Notes under the pieces: generated by a model
Told to the model about the DNA's origin: nothing
Database searches by the model: none
The model's input: the letters and a program-made list of their open reading frames with translations, nothing else
In this document: positions 17,349 through 26,937 of the stretch, piece by piece
How the letters are laid out: every line of letters begins with the position of its first letter
How positions within the stretch are numbered: position 1 is the first letter of the stretch
Assembly: GCF_000428825.1 (NCBI RefSeq)
Contig: NZ_AUAR01000016.1
Span: forward strand, 1 to 64,000
Length of the DNA: 64,000 bases
Reading direction: 5' to 3'
From: Desulfomicrobium escambiense DSM 10707
Lineage (GTDB): Bacteria; Desulfobacterota; Desulfovibrionia; Desulfovibrionales; Desulfomicrobiaceae
Made by a program: the position numbers and the translations under genes

Positions 17349-18662
17349 ATGGCTAAACATGCGACCCCGTTGCTGGATCAGCTTCAGAGCGGTCCGTGGC
17401 CGAGTTTTGTGGCGGACATCAAGGAGGAAGCCGAGAGACGTCTTAAGAACGCGAACAACGTTGAATACCAGATTCCCGTTGACGTTTGCGATGACCTCCT
17501 CGGTATCCTGGAGCTGTCCTACAAGGACGGCACCACTCACTGGAAGCACGGCGGCATCGTCGGTGTTTTCGGTTACGGCGGCGGCGTTATTGGTCGTTAC
17601 TGTGACCAGCCCCAGATGTTCCCCGGCGTTGCTCATTTTCATACCATCCGTGTCGCTCAGCCCGCGGGCATGTACTACACCACGGAGTTCCTGAAGCAGC
17701 TCTGCGATCTTTGGGAAATGCGCGGTTCCGGCCTGACCAACATGCACGGCGCCACCGGCGACATCGTGTTGTTGGGCACCACTACTCCCCAGCTGGAAGA
17801 GTTCTACTTCGAGCTGACCCACAAGATGAACAACGACTTGGGCGGTTCCGGTTCCAACCTGCGTACCCCTGCTTCCTGTCTGGGCGACTCCCGCTGTGAA
17901 TGGGCCTGTTACGACACCCAGGAACTGTGCTACCAGATGACCCAGGAATATCAGGACGAACTGCACCGTCCGGCCTTTCCCTACAAGTTCAAGTTCAAGT
18001 TTGATGGTTGTCCGAATGGTTGCGTGGCCTCCATCGCCCGTTCCGACATGTCCTTCATCGGCACCTGGCGCGACGACATCCGCATCGACCAGGAAGCTGT
18101 CGCCGCCTATATCGGTGGTGAAATCCAGCCCAACGGCGGCGCTCACGCCGGCAAGGACTGGGGCGCTTTCGACATCCAGAAGGAAGTCATCGACCTGTGC
18201 CCGACCGAATGCATGTGGCTGGAAGACGGCAAGCTGAAGATCAACAACCGTGAATGCACCCGTTGCATGCACTGCCTGAACGTCATGCCCCGCGCTCTGC
18301 GCATCGGTAATGACCGCGGTCTGTCCATCCTCGTCGGCGCCAAGGCCCCGATCCTGGATGGCGCGCAGATGGGCTCCCTGCTCGTGCCCTTCATGAAGGT
18401 CGAAGAGCCTTATGACGAGATCAAGGAGATCATTGAAGGCATTTGGGAATGGTGGATGGAAGAAGGCAAGAACCGTGAACGTCTTGGTGAACTCATCAAG
18501 CGTCAGGGCTTGGCCAAGGCCATCGCTGCCGTCGGTCTGACCCCGGTGCCCCAGCATGTTATGGAACCCCGCCACAATCCGTACATCTTCTGGAAGGAAG
18601 AGGACGTTGAAGGCGGCTGGGATCGCGACATCGCGGATTACCGTAAACACCATCAGAGATAA
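17349..18662 (+). CDS. dsrA: Dissimilatory sulfite reductase alpha subunit
   Basis: DsrA with DsrB forms the siroheme enzyme that reduces sulfite to sulfide or a DsrC-bound trisulfide. The siroheme-[4Fe-4S] ligand motifs C177-x5-C183 and C221-x3-C225 are visible, as is an inserted ferredoxin domain (CPTEC 284-288; CTRCMHC 303-309). Length (437 aa) is normal for Desulfovibrionales. The codon use is more T-ending and biased than in neighbours, as expected for a very abundant protein. The SD AAGGAGG is near consensus. Confidence 0.98.
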   Translation: MAKHATPLLDQLQSGPWPSFVADIKEEAERRLKNANNVEYQIPVDVCDDLLGILELSYKDGTTHWKHGGIVGVFGYGGGVIGRYCDQPQMFPGVAHFHTIRVAQPAGMYYTTEFLKQLCDLWEMRGSGLTNMHGATGDIVLLGTTTPQLEEFYFELTHKMNNDLGGSGSNLRTPASCLGDSRCEWACYDTQELCYQMTQEYQDELHRPAFPYKFKFKFDGCPNGCVASIARSDMSFIGTWRDDIRIDQEAVAAYIGGEIQPNGGAHAGKDWGAFDIQKEVIDLCPTECMWLEDGKLKINNRECTRCMHCLNVMPRALRIGNDRGLSILVGAKAPILDGAQMGSLLVPFMKVEEPYDEIKEIIEGIWEWWMEEGKNRERLGELIKRQGLAKAIAAVGLTPVPQHVMEPRHNPYIFWKEEDVEGGWDRDIADYRKHHQR

Positions 18663-18677
18663 GAAGGGGGGTTGAAA

Positions 18678-19838
18678 ATGGCTTTTGTTTCTTCCGGATA
18701 CAATCCCGAAAAACCAATGGAAAACAGGATTTCGGACATCGGCCCCCGCCATGCTTCCGACTTCTTTCCCCCGGTCATTGCCAAGAATAAGGGGCAGTGG
18801 CTGTGGCACGAAATCTGTGAACCCGGCATCCTGATGCACAAGGCCGAGAGCGGCGACGAAGTCTACACTGTTCGTTGCGGCGGCGCCCGCCTCATGTCCA
18901 TCGGTCACGTTCGCGAAATCTGCGAAATCGCCGACAAGTTCTGTGGTGGCCACCTGCGTTTCACCACGCGTAACAATATTGAGTTCATGGTCGGCACCCT
19001 TGCCGAAGCCAAGAAGCTCAAAGAATTCTTGAACGCCCAGAAGTTCGACGGCGGCAGCCACAAGTTCCCCGTTGGCGGAACCGGCGCCGGCATCACCAAC
19101 ATCGTCCACACCCAGGGTTGGGTCCACTGCCACACCCCGGCCACGGACGCTTCCGGTACGGTCAAGGTCGTTCTTGACGAACTGTTCGAAGAGTTCGGCC
19201 AGATGCGCATGCCCGCTCAGGTCCGCATCTCCATGGCGTGCTGCCTGAACATGTGCGGTGCCGTTCACTGCTCCGACATCGCCATCCTGGGCTACCACCG
19301 CAAACCTCCGGTCATCGACCACGAGTGGCTGGACAACCTGTGCGAAATTCCGTTGGCCGTCGCCGCCTGCCCCGTAGGCGCCATCCGTCCGACCAAGAAG
19401 GAAATCGTGACCGAAGCCGGCGAGACCAAGACGGTCAACACCGTTGCCATCAAGAACGAGCGCTGCATGTTCTGCGGTAACTGTTACACCATGTGTCCGT
19501 CCCTGCCCCTGTCCGACCAGACCGGTGACGGCCTCGTCATCATGGCCGGCGGCAAGGTTTCCAACCGCATCAGCAATCCCAAGTTCTCCAAGGTCGTCGT
19601 GGCCTTCATTCCGAACGAGCCGCCCCGCTGGCCCACGCTGGCCAAGACCATCCGCAAGATCGTCGAAGCCTACGCCGGTGACGCCCGCAAATACGAGCGC
19701 GTTGGTGACTGGGCCGAGCGCATCGGCTGGGAACGTTTCTTCGAAAAGTGCGGTCTGGATTTCTCCGAGCACATGATCGACGATTTCCGTGATCCGGCCT
19801 ACTACACTTGGCGTCAGACCACGAACTTCAAGTTCTAA
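18678..19838 (+). CDS. dsrB: Dissimilatory sulfite reductase beta subunit
   Basis: DsrB holds the catalytically active siroheme. Visible motifs are the substrate-side arginines and lysines in [11 protein letters not shown]151 and the C188/C189/C193 group ([12 protein letters not shown]), and a ferredoxin domain ([11 protein letters not shown] 263-273). The start is ATG 18678, 15 bp after dsrA, behind a G-rich SD; a TTG two codons upstream is less likely. Length is 386 aa. A hairpin follows 25 bp after the stop, before dsrD. Confidence 0.98.
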   Translation: MAFVSSGYNPEKPMENRISDIGPRHASDFFPPVIAKNKGQWLWHEICEPGILMHKAESGDEVYTVRCGGARLMSIGHVREICEIADKFCGGHLRFTTRNNIEFMVGTLAEAKKLKEFLNAQKFDGGSHKFPVGGTGAGITNIVHTQGWVHCHTPATDASGTVKVVLDELFEEFGQMRMPAQVRISMACCLNMCGAVHCSDIAILGYHRKPPVIDHEWLDNLCEIPLAVAACPVGAIRPTKKEIVTEAGETKTVNTVAIKNERCMFCGNCYTMCPSLPLSDQTGDGLVIMAGGKVSNRISNPKFSKVVVAFIPNEPPRWPTLAKTIRKIVEAYAGDARKYERVGDWAERIGWERFFEKCGLDFSEHMIDDFRDPAYYTWRQTTNFKF

Positions 19839-19863
19839 GCTGACCCGCCGATTTGAAAACCTA

Positions 19864-19887
19864 TAGGGCCGGCGCAAGCCGGCCCTA
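19864..19887 (+). other. dsrB-dsrD intergenic hairpin without a T run
   Basis: A perfect 10-bp stem TAGGGCCGGC (19864-19873) / GCCGGCCCTA (19878-19887) is closed by the tetraloop GCAA, a GNRA loop. No T run follows, so it is unlikely to be a simple terminator. It more likely protects the dsrAB message from 3' exonucleases or sets the dsrAB:dsrD ratio. Confidence 0.75.
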
Positions 19888-19906
19888 AACCATAAGAGAG
19901 GCGAGC

Positions 19907-20143
19907 ATGTCAGATCCTAAACAGATCGTTTTGGAGTACATCGAGTCCAAGTCCAAGCAGAAATCCAAGTTTTATTTCAACGACCTGGCCGCTCTTTTTC
20001 CCGATATGAAAATGCGCGAAGCCAAGAAGGTGATCAACCAGCTCGTTTCCGACGGCGTGCTTGAATACTGGTCCAGCGGCAGCACCACCATGTACGGTGT
20101 TCCCGGGGCTGGTAAGCAGGCTCATACCGAAGGCGAAGATTAA
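19907..20143 (+). CDS. dsrD: DsrD, winged-helix protein / sulfite reductase activator
   Basis: DsrD is the 78-aa winged-helix protein encoded beside dsrAB in sulfate reducers. It is reported to stimulate DsrAB activity rather than act as a classical DNA-binding regulator. The sequence is lysine-rich at the start (EYIESKSKQKSKFYFNDLAA), with helix-turn-helix-like AKKVINQLVSDGVLEYW and a wing-like SSGSTTMYG. A good SD (AGAGAGGCG) is present. It is separated from dsrB by the hairpin at 19864 and lies 9 bp ahead of dsrN. Confidence 0.96.
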   Translation: MSDPKQIVLEYIESKSKQKSKFYFNDLAALFPDMKMREAKKVINQLVSDGVLEYWSSGSTTMYGVPGAGKQAHTEGED

Positions 20144-20152
20144 GATTTTCTG

Positions 20153-21574
20153 ATGCCTGCCTCTGTTTTGACGTGTCCCCGGATACTTGTTGCCGGTCTT
20201 GGCGGCGGTTCCGGCAAGACCATCGTCAGCCTGGGGCTCGCACGCGCCTTCACGGAGCACGGCCTGAGCGTTCAGGCCTTCAAAAAGGGTCCAGATTATA
20301 TCGATGCCAAATGGCTGAGCCTGGCCAGCCGGAGCGACACGACGAATCTGGATCCTTTCTTGTTGTCGTCAGATGCCTTGCGGAACCTTTTCTGGTCTCG
20401 GGCTCGCGGAGCCGATCTGGCCTTGCTCGAAGGCAATCGGGGGTTGTACGACGGCAAGGACGTCGAAGGCTCCTGCTCATCGGCCGAACTGGCCAAACTT
20501 CTGAACTGTCCCGTCATCGTCGTTGCCGACTGCACCAAAGTCACCCGCACCATGGCCGCCATCATTCTTGGCCTGACCGCCTTCGACCCGCTGGTCGATA
20601 TCCGGGGCGTCGTTCTGAACCGCACGGCCGGGTGCCGTCATCAGAACATCCTGCGAGATTCCATCGAGAAATACACCGACGTCAAGGTTCTCGGCATCCT
20701 GCCGAAACTAGCAGAAAACCCCATTCCAGAACGGCACATGGGGCTCATTTCCGACGCCGAGCACGAACGCGACCCGTTCGCGGCCATCGCCGGTTGCCTG
20801 CGCGACAACGCCGATCTCGACGCGTGTCTGGCGATCGCCCGCTCGGCGCCTGCTTTCCATGGGGAACTGGCGTCTCTGTACCCGACCGCTTCTGCTGGGA
20901 AGTCAGTGCGCATCGGCGTGGCTCGTGACGCTGCCTTGTGGTTCTACTACCAGGAAAATTTCGAGGCCTTGCGGCATGCCGGGGCCGAACTTGTCGAATT
21001 CAGCCTGCTTGAGGACAGCGCAGTGCCTGACGTCGATGCCGTGTACATGGGCGGCGGGTTTCCCGAGACCCTGGCTCAAGGCCTGGCTGCTAATGCCGCC
21101 ATGCGCGAGTCGGTCCGTGGCCTCGTTCACGCAGGGATGCCCTTTTACGCCGAATGCGGGGGCCTCATGTACCTGAGCCGTGAGCTTTTGTATGGCGGCG
21201 TTTGCTATCCCATGTCCGGGGTGTTCCCGTTGACGACGAAGGTCTTCGAAAAGCCGCAGGGGCACGGCTACATGAGTTCCGTCGTGTCTGCGCCCAACCC
21301 CTTTTATGTCGGCTCCACGCGGCTCACCGGTCACGAATTCCATTATTCCCGCTGCATCGACATCGAAAACGTTTCATCCTTCGTTTTCAAGGTCGAGCGT
21401 GGCCAGGGCATGGCCAAAGGGTGCGATGGCGTGCTCTTTCGCAATTGCCTGGCCGGCTACACACATATGCATGCGCTCGGAAACCCCTCCTGGGCCGGAA
21501 ATTTTGCCGCCGCGGCCAGGGTGTACCGCGATGCCCGTCTTGCCGGCCATCTCTGCCCCGATATCAGACTTTGA
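20153..21574 (+). CDS. dsrN: Siroheme amidase DsrN (CbiA/CobB-like glutamine amidotransferase)
   Basis: The protein (473 aa) has the cobyrinate a,c-diamide synthase architecture: an N-terminal P-loop ATPase (GLGGGSGKTIVSLGLARA, about 15-32; KKGPDYID) and a C-terminal class I-type glutaminase domain (YMGGGFPE; nucleophile Cys in YAECGGLMYL; late HMHALGNP). In the dsr context this homologue amidates siroheme to the form found in DsrAB. A cobalamin role is possible in principle, but no other cobalamin gene is nearby. No clear SD precedes the ATG, so translation may be coupled to dsrD, 9 bp upstream. Confidence 0.9.
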   Translation: MPASVLTCPRILVAGLGGGSGKTIVSLGLARAFTEHGLSVQAFKKGPDYIDAKWLSLASRSDTTNLDPFLLSSDALRNLFWSRARGADLALLEGNRGLYDGKDVEGSCSSAELAKLLNCPVIVVADCTKVTRTMAAIILGLTAFDPLVDIRGVVLNRTAGCRHQNILRDSIEKYTDVKVLGILPKLAENPIPERHMGLISDAEHERDPFAAIAGCLRDNADLDACLAIARSAPAFHGELASLYPTASAGKSVRIGVARDAALWFYYQENFEALRHAGAELVEFSLLEDSAVPDVDAVYMGGGFPETLAQGLAANAAMRESVRGLVHAGMPFYAECGGLMYLSRELLYGGVCYPMSGVFPLTTKVFEKPQGHGYMSSVVSAPNPFYVGSTRLTGHEFHYSRCIDIENVSSFVFKVERGQGMAKGCDGVLFRNCLAGYTHMHALGNPSWAGNFAAAARVYRDARLAGHLCPDIRL

Positions 21575-21637
21575 AAGTCCACTTGACCTACTCAGGAATA
21601 GTTATTAATAGTTAATCTCAAGAAACGGAGGTGAACT

Positions 21638-21985
21638 ATGGGACAGTTACGAGCTTTCAAGGATCTCATCATTGATTGGGAAATGACCCCGGAAGATGCC
21701 GTGGCCATCTATCTCGAATGGGGCAACAACGGATATCGAGGCGGCTATCAGAACGCAGTGCGAGGCAAGGAAGACTTTTCCCATTACTTCGTCATAAATA
21801 CCTGGAATGAAAAACCGACGGTCACGCTTTTGTATCGCAACTCCGACGGTGCCGACGAACTCGCGGTCCTTCCGCTCCCTGACAAACTGGCGGACAAGTT
21901 CCTCAAGGGCGTGTACAACCACAAGGGCGTTTACCCAGTCAACGACGATGTGAGACAGTGGCTCGAAAAAGAGCTGTATAACTGA
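21638..21985 (+). CDS. Uncharacterised 115-aa protein downstream of dsrN
   Basis: I cannot assign a function. It resembles a small acidic protein that recurs as a hypothetical in Desulfovibrio genomes; that is recollection, not a search. The sequence is soluble and rich in aromatics (MTPEDAVAIYLEWGNNGYRG; FVINTWNEKPTVTLLYRN) and has no cysteine. A strong SD (ACGGAGGTGA) and biased codons suggest good expression. It lies 63 bp after dsrN and ends in its own terminator, so it may be the last gene of the dsr unit. Confidence 0.85.
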   Translation: MGQLRAFKDLIIDWEMTPEDAVAIYLEWGNNGYRGGYQNAVRGKEDFSHYFVINTWNEKPTVTLLYRNSDGADELAVLPLPDKLADKFLKGVYNHKGVYPVNDDVRQWLEKELYN

Positions 21986-22006
21986 CCTCATTTTCCATAT
22001 TCTCTT

Positions 22007-22037
22007 GAAAAGCCGGCTAGTCCGGCTTTTCGCGTTT
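22007..22037 (+). terminator. Terminator closing the dsr region
   Basis: A 10-bp stem GAAAAGCCGG (22007-22016), 5-nt loop, CCGGCTTTTC (22022-22031), followed by GCGTTTTT. It ends the transcript of the 115-aa gene and probably of dsrABDN. Confidence 0.85.
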
Positions 22038-22147
22038 TTGCGCATTGACTGTTCGTGCCACATCGCTACCGTATTTTCAGGCGTACCTGAGGTGCGTCGG
22101 CGTTTTCACCGTCGCTATGATGACCGACATGCTCCCAAGGAGGGCCG

Positions 22148-22771
22148 ATGTCTTTGAATACATGCCGCAGGTGCGGTACCTGCTGTCGAAAGGGTGGGCC
22201 GGCCCTGCATCTGTCGGACTCCGGGTTGCTTGAACACATTCCCATGGGCAGCCTGGTCTGCCTCAGGCGCGGGGAGCAGGCCTTTGATCCACGCGCGAAG
22301 GGCCTTCGTCCATTGGAGGTCGAGTTGCTGAAGATCCGCGGTCGGGACGGGGGATGGGCGTGCATGTATTTCGAGGAGGAGAACGCGGCGTGCGGTGTCT
22401 ACACGCACCGGCCCCTTGAATGTCGTTCCCTGTCCTGCGCGGATACGGGAGACATATTCTGCGCCATGGACACTCCGACTCTGGCCCGGGAGCATGTCGT
22501 TGCCGTCGGGTCGGCCCTGCGGGCATGCATCGAGGAGCACGAGCGCCTCTTTCCTGCAGGGGAAGCGGTTGGGCTTGCCGCTGTCCGGCGGACTGGCGAC
22601 GGTATCCCGCAGGAACTCGACAGCCTCATCCGCCGCGAGGCGCATTTCAGGCAAAGCTTCGCGGAGAAGGTCGGGACGACGGACGAAGACCTGTGGGCGT
22701 ACTTCGGCCGTCCGCTGTGGCTGGTCCTGGCTCCGCTGAACCGCGACTACATGCAGTATGGATTACGGTAA
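22148..22771 (+). CDS. Second YkgJ-type cysteine-cluster protein
   Basis: A 207-aa YkgJ/CxxCxxCC family protein, distinct from the one at 15484. The signature is at the very N-terminus (C6-x2-C9-x2-C12-C13, CRRCGTCC), with further cysteines in GWACMYFEEENAACGVY and RPLECRSLSCAD. The family is a putative Fe/Zn chelator of unknown function. A GGAGGG SD precedes the ATG. It stands alone after the dsr terminator and upstream of cbpA. Two members of this family flanking dsrAB is worth noting. Confidence 0.85.
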   Translation: MSLNTCRRCGTCCRKGGPALHLSDSGLLEHIPMGSLVCLRRGEQAFDPRAKGLRPLEVELLKIRGRDGGWACMYFEEENAACGVYTHRPLECRSLSCADTGDIFCAMDTPTLAREHVVAVGSALRACIEEHERLFPAGEAVGLAAVRRTGDGIPQELDSLIRREAHFRQSFAEKVGTTDEDLWAYFGRPLWLVLAPLNRDYMQYGLR

Positions 22772-22787
22772 AATCGGCGTCAAATTG

Positions 22788-22815
22788 TTGACTTGCGTTC
22801 GGAGCGCATTATCTG
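22788..22815 (+). promoter_or_regulatory. Candidate promoter of cbpA-cbpM-clpB
   Basis: TTGACT (22788-22793), a 16-bp spacer and TATCTG (22810-22815) form a reasonable sigma-70-like promoter just after the preceding gene and about 40 bp before cbpA. It does not match the heat-shock sigma-32 consensus, and I saw no CIRCE inverted repeat. Confidence 0.4.
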
Positions 22816-22852
22816 TGACGCGAACGATTCGAGCATAAGGAGTGGTACTACT

Positions 22853-23812
22853 TTGGAATACAAGGACTATTACACGCTGCTCGGTGTGGCCAAGGGGGCG
22901 AGTCAGGAGGAAGTCGGCAAGGCATTTAAGAAGCTGGCCCGAAAATACCACCCCGATCTGAACCCCGACAATCCCGAGGCCGAGGCCAAGTTCAAGGAGA
23001 TCAACGAGGCCTACGAGGTCCTGAAGGATCCGGAGAAGCGCAAGCTCTACGACTCCCTCGGGCCCAACTGGAAGGATGGACAGAACTTCCAGCCGCCGCC
23101 GGGTTTCGAGAATTTCCAGTTCCGTTCCGGCGGGTTCGGCGGCGAGGGCTTCAGCGACTTCTTCGAGACCATCTTCGGCGGCGCCGGCGGTTTCGGCGGG
23201 GGCGGAAGCTACGGTGGCGGCCGCTTCGGCGGCGACCCGTTCGGTCGGACCATGCGCAGCCGCGGCCACGACGCCGAGGTGCGCCTCAACCTGACCATGG
23301 AGGAGGCCTACCGCGGCGGGCGCAAGACCCTGACCCTGCAGGAGCAGGTGCGCGGGGCCGACGGCAGGCCGCAGATGCAGTCCAAGACCCTGGAGGTCAA
23401 CATCCCTTCAGGGGTCAAGGACGGGGCCAAGATACGTCTGGCGGGGCAGGGTTCGCCCGGCATGGGCGGAGGGCCGGCCGGAGATCTGCTGTTGCAGGTG
23501 ACCATTGCCGAACATCCGCTCTTTCGCCTCGAAGGAGTGAACGTCGTCTATGACCTGCGTCTGGCCCCGTGGGAGGCGGTCCTGGGATGCACAGTGCGCA
23601 TCCCGACCCTGGACGGGCCCGTGGACATGAATATCCCGGCCGGGATGAGCAGCGGACAGAAGCTGCGCCTGGCCGGCAAGGGCCTGGGCAAGGGCGAGAG
23701 CCAGGGAGACCAGTTCGTGCGCATGGTCATCCGTTCCCCGAAGAATCTTACGGACCGGGAGCGCCAACTGTGGCAGGAACTTGCCGAAATCTCTTCATTT
23801 CAGGCCAGGTAG
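22853..23812 (+). CDS. cbpA: CbpA-type J-domain co-chaperone
   Basis: A 319-aa class B J-protein. The J domain covers residues 2-70 with HPD at 33-35, then a Gly/Phe-rich linker (about 80-150) and two beta-rich C-terminal client domains. There is no CxxCxGxG zinc finger, so it is CbpA- rather than DnaJ-like. I place the start at TTG 22853 (protein [12 protein letters not shown]) because AAGGAG lies about 10 nt upstream; the 20 extra residues of the longer frame are not J-domain-like. The rare TTG start may hold expression down. It is followed by cbpM after 9 bp. Confidence 0.9.
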   Translation: MEYKDYYTLLGVAKGASQEEVGKAFKKLARKYHPDLNPDNPEAEAKFKEINEAYEVLKDPEKRKLYDSLGPNWKDGQNFQPPPGFENFQFRSGGFGGEGFSDFFETIFGGAGGFGGGGSYGGGRFGGDPFGRTMRSRGHDAEVRLNLTMEEAYRGGRKTLTLQEQVRGADGRPQMQSKTLEVNIPSGVKDGAKIRLAGQGSPGMGGGPAGDLLLQVTIAEHPLFRLEGVNVVYDLRLAPWEAVLGCTVRIPTLDGPVDMNIPAGMSSGQKLRLAGKGLGKGESQGDQFVRMVIRSPKNLTDRERQLWQELAEISSFQAR

Positions 23813-23821
23813 GAGTGGGGA

Positions 23822-24136
23822 ATGACCATCGTGCAGATACATGAACATGCCGTGCCGGCGACCTCGGACCGCATCAGCCTCAGGGAGTTCCTGGATCTGA
23901 CGGGGGTGACCGAGGACGCGCTCATGGAGCTGGTCCGGCTTGACTGGATTGTCCCGGCCCGGACCGCCCGGGAGGAATTTCTTTTTGTCGATATGGATGT
24001 GTATCGCGTGCGCAAATACAGACGCCTGTGTTCGGATTTCGAACTCAGCCCCGTGGCCGGCATCATAATCGTCGACCTTCTGGAACGTATCGCACACTTG
24101 GAAGAACGGCTGAGCGCCTCGGCTGACCGACTCTGA
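23822..24136 (+). CDS. cbpM: Chaperone modulator CbpM
   Basis: CbpM is the small MerR-like protein that binds the J domain of CbpA and inhibits it. The 104-aa sequence has the winged-helix-like ISLREFLDLTGVTEDALMELV and VDMDVYRVRKYRRL patterns, with a C-terminal helical stretch (DLLERIAHLEERLSA). It is immediately downstream of cbpA, the usual arrangement, and 35 bp ahead of clpB, so the three genes look like a stress operon. Confidence 0.9.
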   Translation: MTIVQIHEHAVPATSDRISLREFLDLTGVTEDALMELVRLDWIVPARTAREEFLFVDMDVYRVRKYRRLCSDFELSPVAGIIIVDLLERIAHLEERLSASADRL

Positions 24137-24171
24137 CGGTCCCGCTCGCGCGACGTTAACGGAGGATTCAC

Positions 24172-26766
24172 ATGGATCTGAATAAATTCACGCAGAAATC
24201 ACAGGAAGCGGTGGCCGAAGCCCAGCAGGCGGCCATCCGTTTCGGGCACCAGCAGGTGGATGTCGACCACCTCTTCCGCGCCCTGGTGGGGCAGGAGCAG
24301 GGTCTCGTCCCCCGACTGCTGGAGCGCGCCGGCTACGACGTGAAGGCCATCGCCCAGGCCCTGGACACGGAGCTCGGCAGGCTGCCGCGTGTCAGCGGCC
24401 CCGGCGCCCAGCCCGGACAGATTTACGTTACCCAACGCATGAACGAGGTCATGCTGGCCGCACTGGACCTGTCCAAGCAGATGCAGGACGAGTACGTCAG
24501 TGTGGAGCACGTGTTCCTGGCCATCCTCGACAAGCCGGGCACGGGCCCGGCGGCCGCGGTGTTGCGCCAGTTCGCCCTGACCAAGGACAAGGTCCTCTCC
24601 GTGCTGGCCGAAGTGCGCGGCAACCAGCGCGTGACCTCGGCCAACCCCGAGGAAACCTACGACGCCCTGAAGAAATACGGCCGCGACCTGGTCGAGGACG
24701 CCCGCAAAGGCAAGCTCGACCCCGTCATCGGCCGCGACTCGGAAATCCGCCGCTGCATCCGCATTCTCTCGCGGCGCACCAAGAACAACCCGGTCATGAT
24801 CGGCGAGGCCGGCGTCGGCAAGACGGCCATCGTCGAGGGCCTGGCCCAGCGCATCCTGAACAAGGACGTGCCCGAGGGCCTCAAGGACAAGACCGTCTTC
24901 GCCTTGGACATGGGCGCGCTCATCGCCGGGGCCAAGTACCGCGGCGAGTTCGAGGAGCGCCTCAAGGCCGTGTTGAAGGAAGTGCAGAAGTCCGAAGGCC
25001 GCGTCATCCTCTTCATCGACGAACTGCACACCATCGTCGGCGCGGGCAAGACCGAGGGCGCCATGGACGCGGGCAACCTGCTCAAACCCATGCTGGCGCG
25101 CGGCGAGCTGCACTGCATCGGCGCCACGACCCTGGACGAGTATCGCAAGTACATTGAGAAGGACCCGGCCTTGGAGCGCCGCTTCCAGCCCGTGGTGGTG
25201 GACGAGCCCAGCGTCGAGGACGCCATCTCCATCCTGCGCGGCCTGCGCGAGCGCTTCGAGGTCCATCACGGCGTGCGCATCTCCGACTCGGCCCTGGTCA
25301 CGGCCGTGACCCTGTCCAGCCGCTACATCTCGGACCGCCAGCTGCCCGACAAGGCCATCGACCTCATCGACGAGGCCGCGGCCATGATCCGCACGGAGAT
25401 CGACTCCCTGCCGACGGAACTGGACGAGATCAACCGTAAGACCATGCAGCTCGAGATCGAGCGCGAGGCCCTGCGCCGCGAGAGCGACGCCGCGTCGCGC
25501 GAGCGCCTGGAGAAGCTCGAGAAGGAGCTGGCCGAGCTCAAGGAGACCCAGACGGGCCTTCGCGCCCAGTGGGAGCGCGAGAAGAGCGGCATCGACGAGA
25601 TCAGCCAAATCAAGAAGGAGCTGGAGGCCACCAAGGAAGCCATCGCCAAGGCCGAGCGCGAGTACGACCTGAACCGGGCCGCCGAACTCAAGTACGGCCG
25701 TCTGACGGAGCTTGAGAAGAAGCTCGCGAGCCTCTCGGGCGGCGGCGACGGCGAGCCGCGCCTGCTGCGCGAGGAGGTCGGCCCCGACGACATCGCGGCC
25801 ATCATCTCCAAGTGGACGGGCATCCCGGTCTCCAAGCTGGTGGAAGGGGAGCGAGAGAAGCTTCTGAAGCTCGCCGACATCCTGCACGAGCGCGTCATCG
25901 GCCAGGACGAGGCCGTGCAGGCCGTGGCAGACGCGGTCCTGCGCGCCCGGGCGGGCCTGAAGAACCCGCAACGGCCCATCGGCTCCTTCATGTTCCTGGG
26001 GCCCACGGGCGTGGGCAAGACCGAGTTGTGCAAGACCCTGGCGAAGTGCCTCTTCGACACCGAGGAGAACATGGTCCGCCTCGATATGAGCGAGTACATG
26101 GAGAAGCACACCGTGGCCCGGCTCATCGGCGCGCCTCCCGGCTACATCGGTTACGACGAGGGCGGCCAGCTGACCGAGGCCGTGCGGCGCAAGCCCTACA
26201 GCGTGGTCCTCTTCGACGAGATCGAGAAGGCCCACCCCGACGTCTTCAACGTGCTCCTGCAGATCCTCGACGACGGCCGGCTGACGGACAGCCACGGCCG
26301 GACCGTGGACTTCAAGAACACGATCATCATCATGACCTCCAACATCGGCTCGCCCATGCTCCTGGACGGCATCACCGAAGGGGGCGAGCTGCGCGAGGGC
26401 GTGCGCGAGGCGGTCATGGGCGTGCTGCGCGGACACTTCCGGCCCGAGTTCCTGAACCGGGTGGACGAGATCGTGCTCTTCAAGCCCCTCCTGATCGAGC
26501 AGATCACGCGCATCATCGACCTGCTCCTGGGCAACCTGCAGAAGCGCCTCGAAGAGCGCAAGATCACCCTTGCACTCACCGACCGGGCCAAGGAGTTCAT
26601 CGCGCGCGAGGCCTACGACCCGGTCTACGGCGCGCGGCCGCTCCTGCGCTACCTGCAGCAGCGCCTGGAAACCCCGCTGGCCCGCGAGATCATCGGCGGT
26701 CGTCTACACGACGGGCAGAAGCTGGTGGTGGATGAGGAGGGCGGAAGCCTGGTTTTCAAGTCCTGA
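24172..26766 (+). CDS. clpB: ATP-dependent disaggregase ClpB
   Basis: ClpB is the hexameric AAA+ disaggregase that works with DnaK. The 864-aa protein has the N-domain (1-145), the first AAA+ module (Walker [10 protein letters not shown] near 205; Walker [11 protein letters not shown]), the long coiled-coil middle domain (about 400-520, Arg/Glu/Lys-rich) and the second module ([12 protein letters not shown] near 615; [15 protein letters not shown]), ending in the usual C-terminal domain. Full length. The SD is ACGGAGG. A strong terminator follows. Confidence 0.98.
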   Translation: MDLNKFTQKSQEAVAEAQQAAIRFGHQQVDVDHLFRALVGQEQGLVPRLLERAGYDVKAIAQALDTELGRLPRVSGPGAQPGQIYVTQRMNEVMLAALDLSKQMQDEYVSVEHVFLAILDKPGTGPAAAVLRQFALTKDKVLSVLAEVRGNQRVTSANPEETYDALKKYGRDLVEDARKGKLDPVIGRDSEIRRCIRILSRRTKNNPVMIGEAGVGKTAIVEGLAQRILNKDVPEGLKDKTVFALDMGALIAGAKYRGEFEERLKAVLKEVQKSEGRVILFIDELHTIVGAGKTEGAMDAGNLLKPMLARGELHCIGATTLDEYRKYIEKDPALERRFQPVVVDEPSVEDAISILRGLRERFEVHHGVRISDSALVTAVTLSSRYISDRQLPDKAIDLIDEAAAMIRTEIDSLPTELDEINRKTMQLEIEREALRRESDAASRERLEKLEKELAELKETQTGLRAQWEREKSGIDEISQIKKELEATKEAIAKAEREYDLNRAAELKYGRLTELEKKLASLSGGGDGEPRLLREEVGPDDIAAIISKWTGIPVSKLVEGEREKLLKLADILHERVIGQDEAVQAVADAVLRARAGLKNPQRPIGSFMFLGPTGVGKTELCKTLAKCLFDTEENMVRLDMSEYMEKHTVARLIGAPPGYIGYDEGGQLTEAVRRKPYSVVLFDEIEKAHPDVFNVLLQILDDGRLTDSHGRTVDFKNTIIIMTSNIGSPMLLDGITEGGELREGVREAVMGVLRGHFRPEFLNRVDEIVLFKPLLIEQITRIIDLLLGNLQKRLEERKITLALTDRAKEFIAREAYDPVYGARPLLRYLQQRLETPLAREIIGGRLHDGQKLVVDEEGGSLVFKS

Positions 26767-26787
26767 TCCCAGCCCTTTCATGACACG

Positions 26788-26827
26788 GCCCGGTTCCGGC
26801 GGGATTTCGCCGGGGCCGGGCTTTTTT
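26788..26827 (+). terminator. Terminator after clpB
   Basis: A two-part stem, GCCCGG-tt-CCGGCG with CGCCGG-gg-CCGGGC (26788-26821), is followed by six T (26822-26827). It ends the cbpA-cbpM-clpB transcript. Confidence 0.93.
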
Positions 26828-26937
26828 GCGTTCACGGAGTTTGCGGCCCGGAATTCTGGACCTCGGTGCCGAAAGCGGCTACCCGGGACCTTCGGGCCTC
26901 GGTGGCTCGAAATTCTCTCATCGCAAGGAGCGCGACC

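Noticed and set aside
17268-19877. An 869-aa open frame antisense to dsrA and dsrB
   Set aside because: It spans both dsr genes and their gap, has shadow composition and no ribosome binding site; dsrAB on the other strand are certain.
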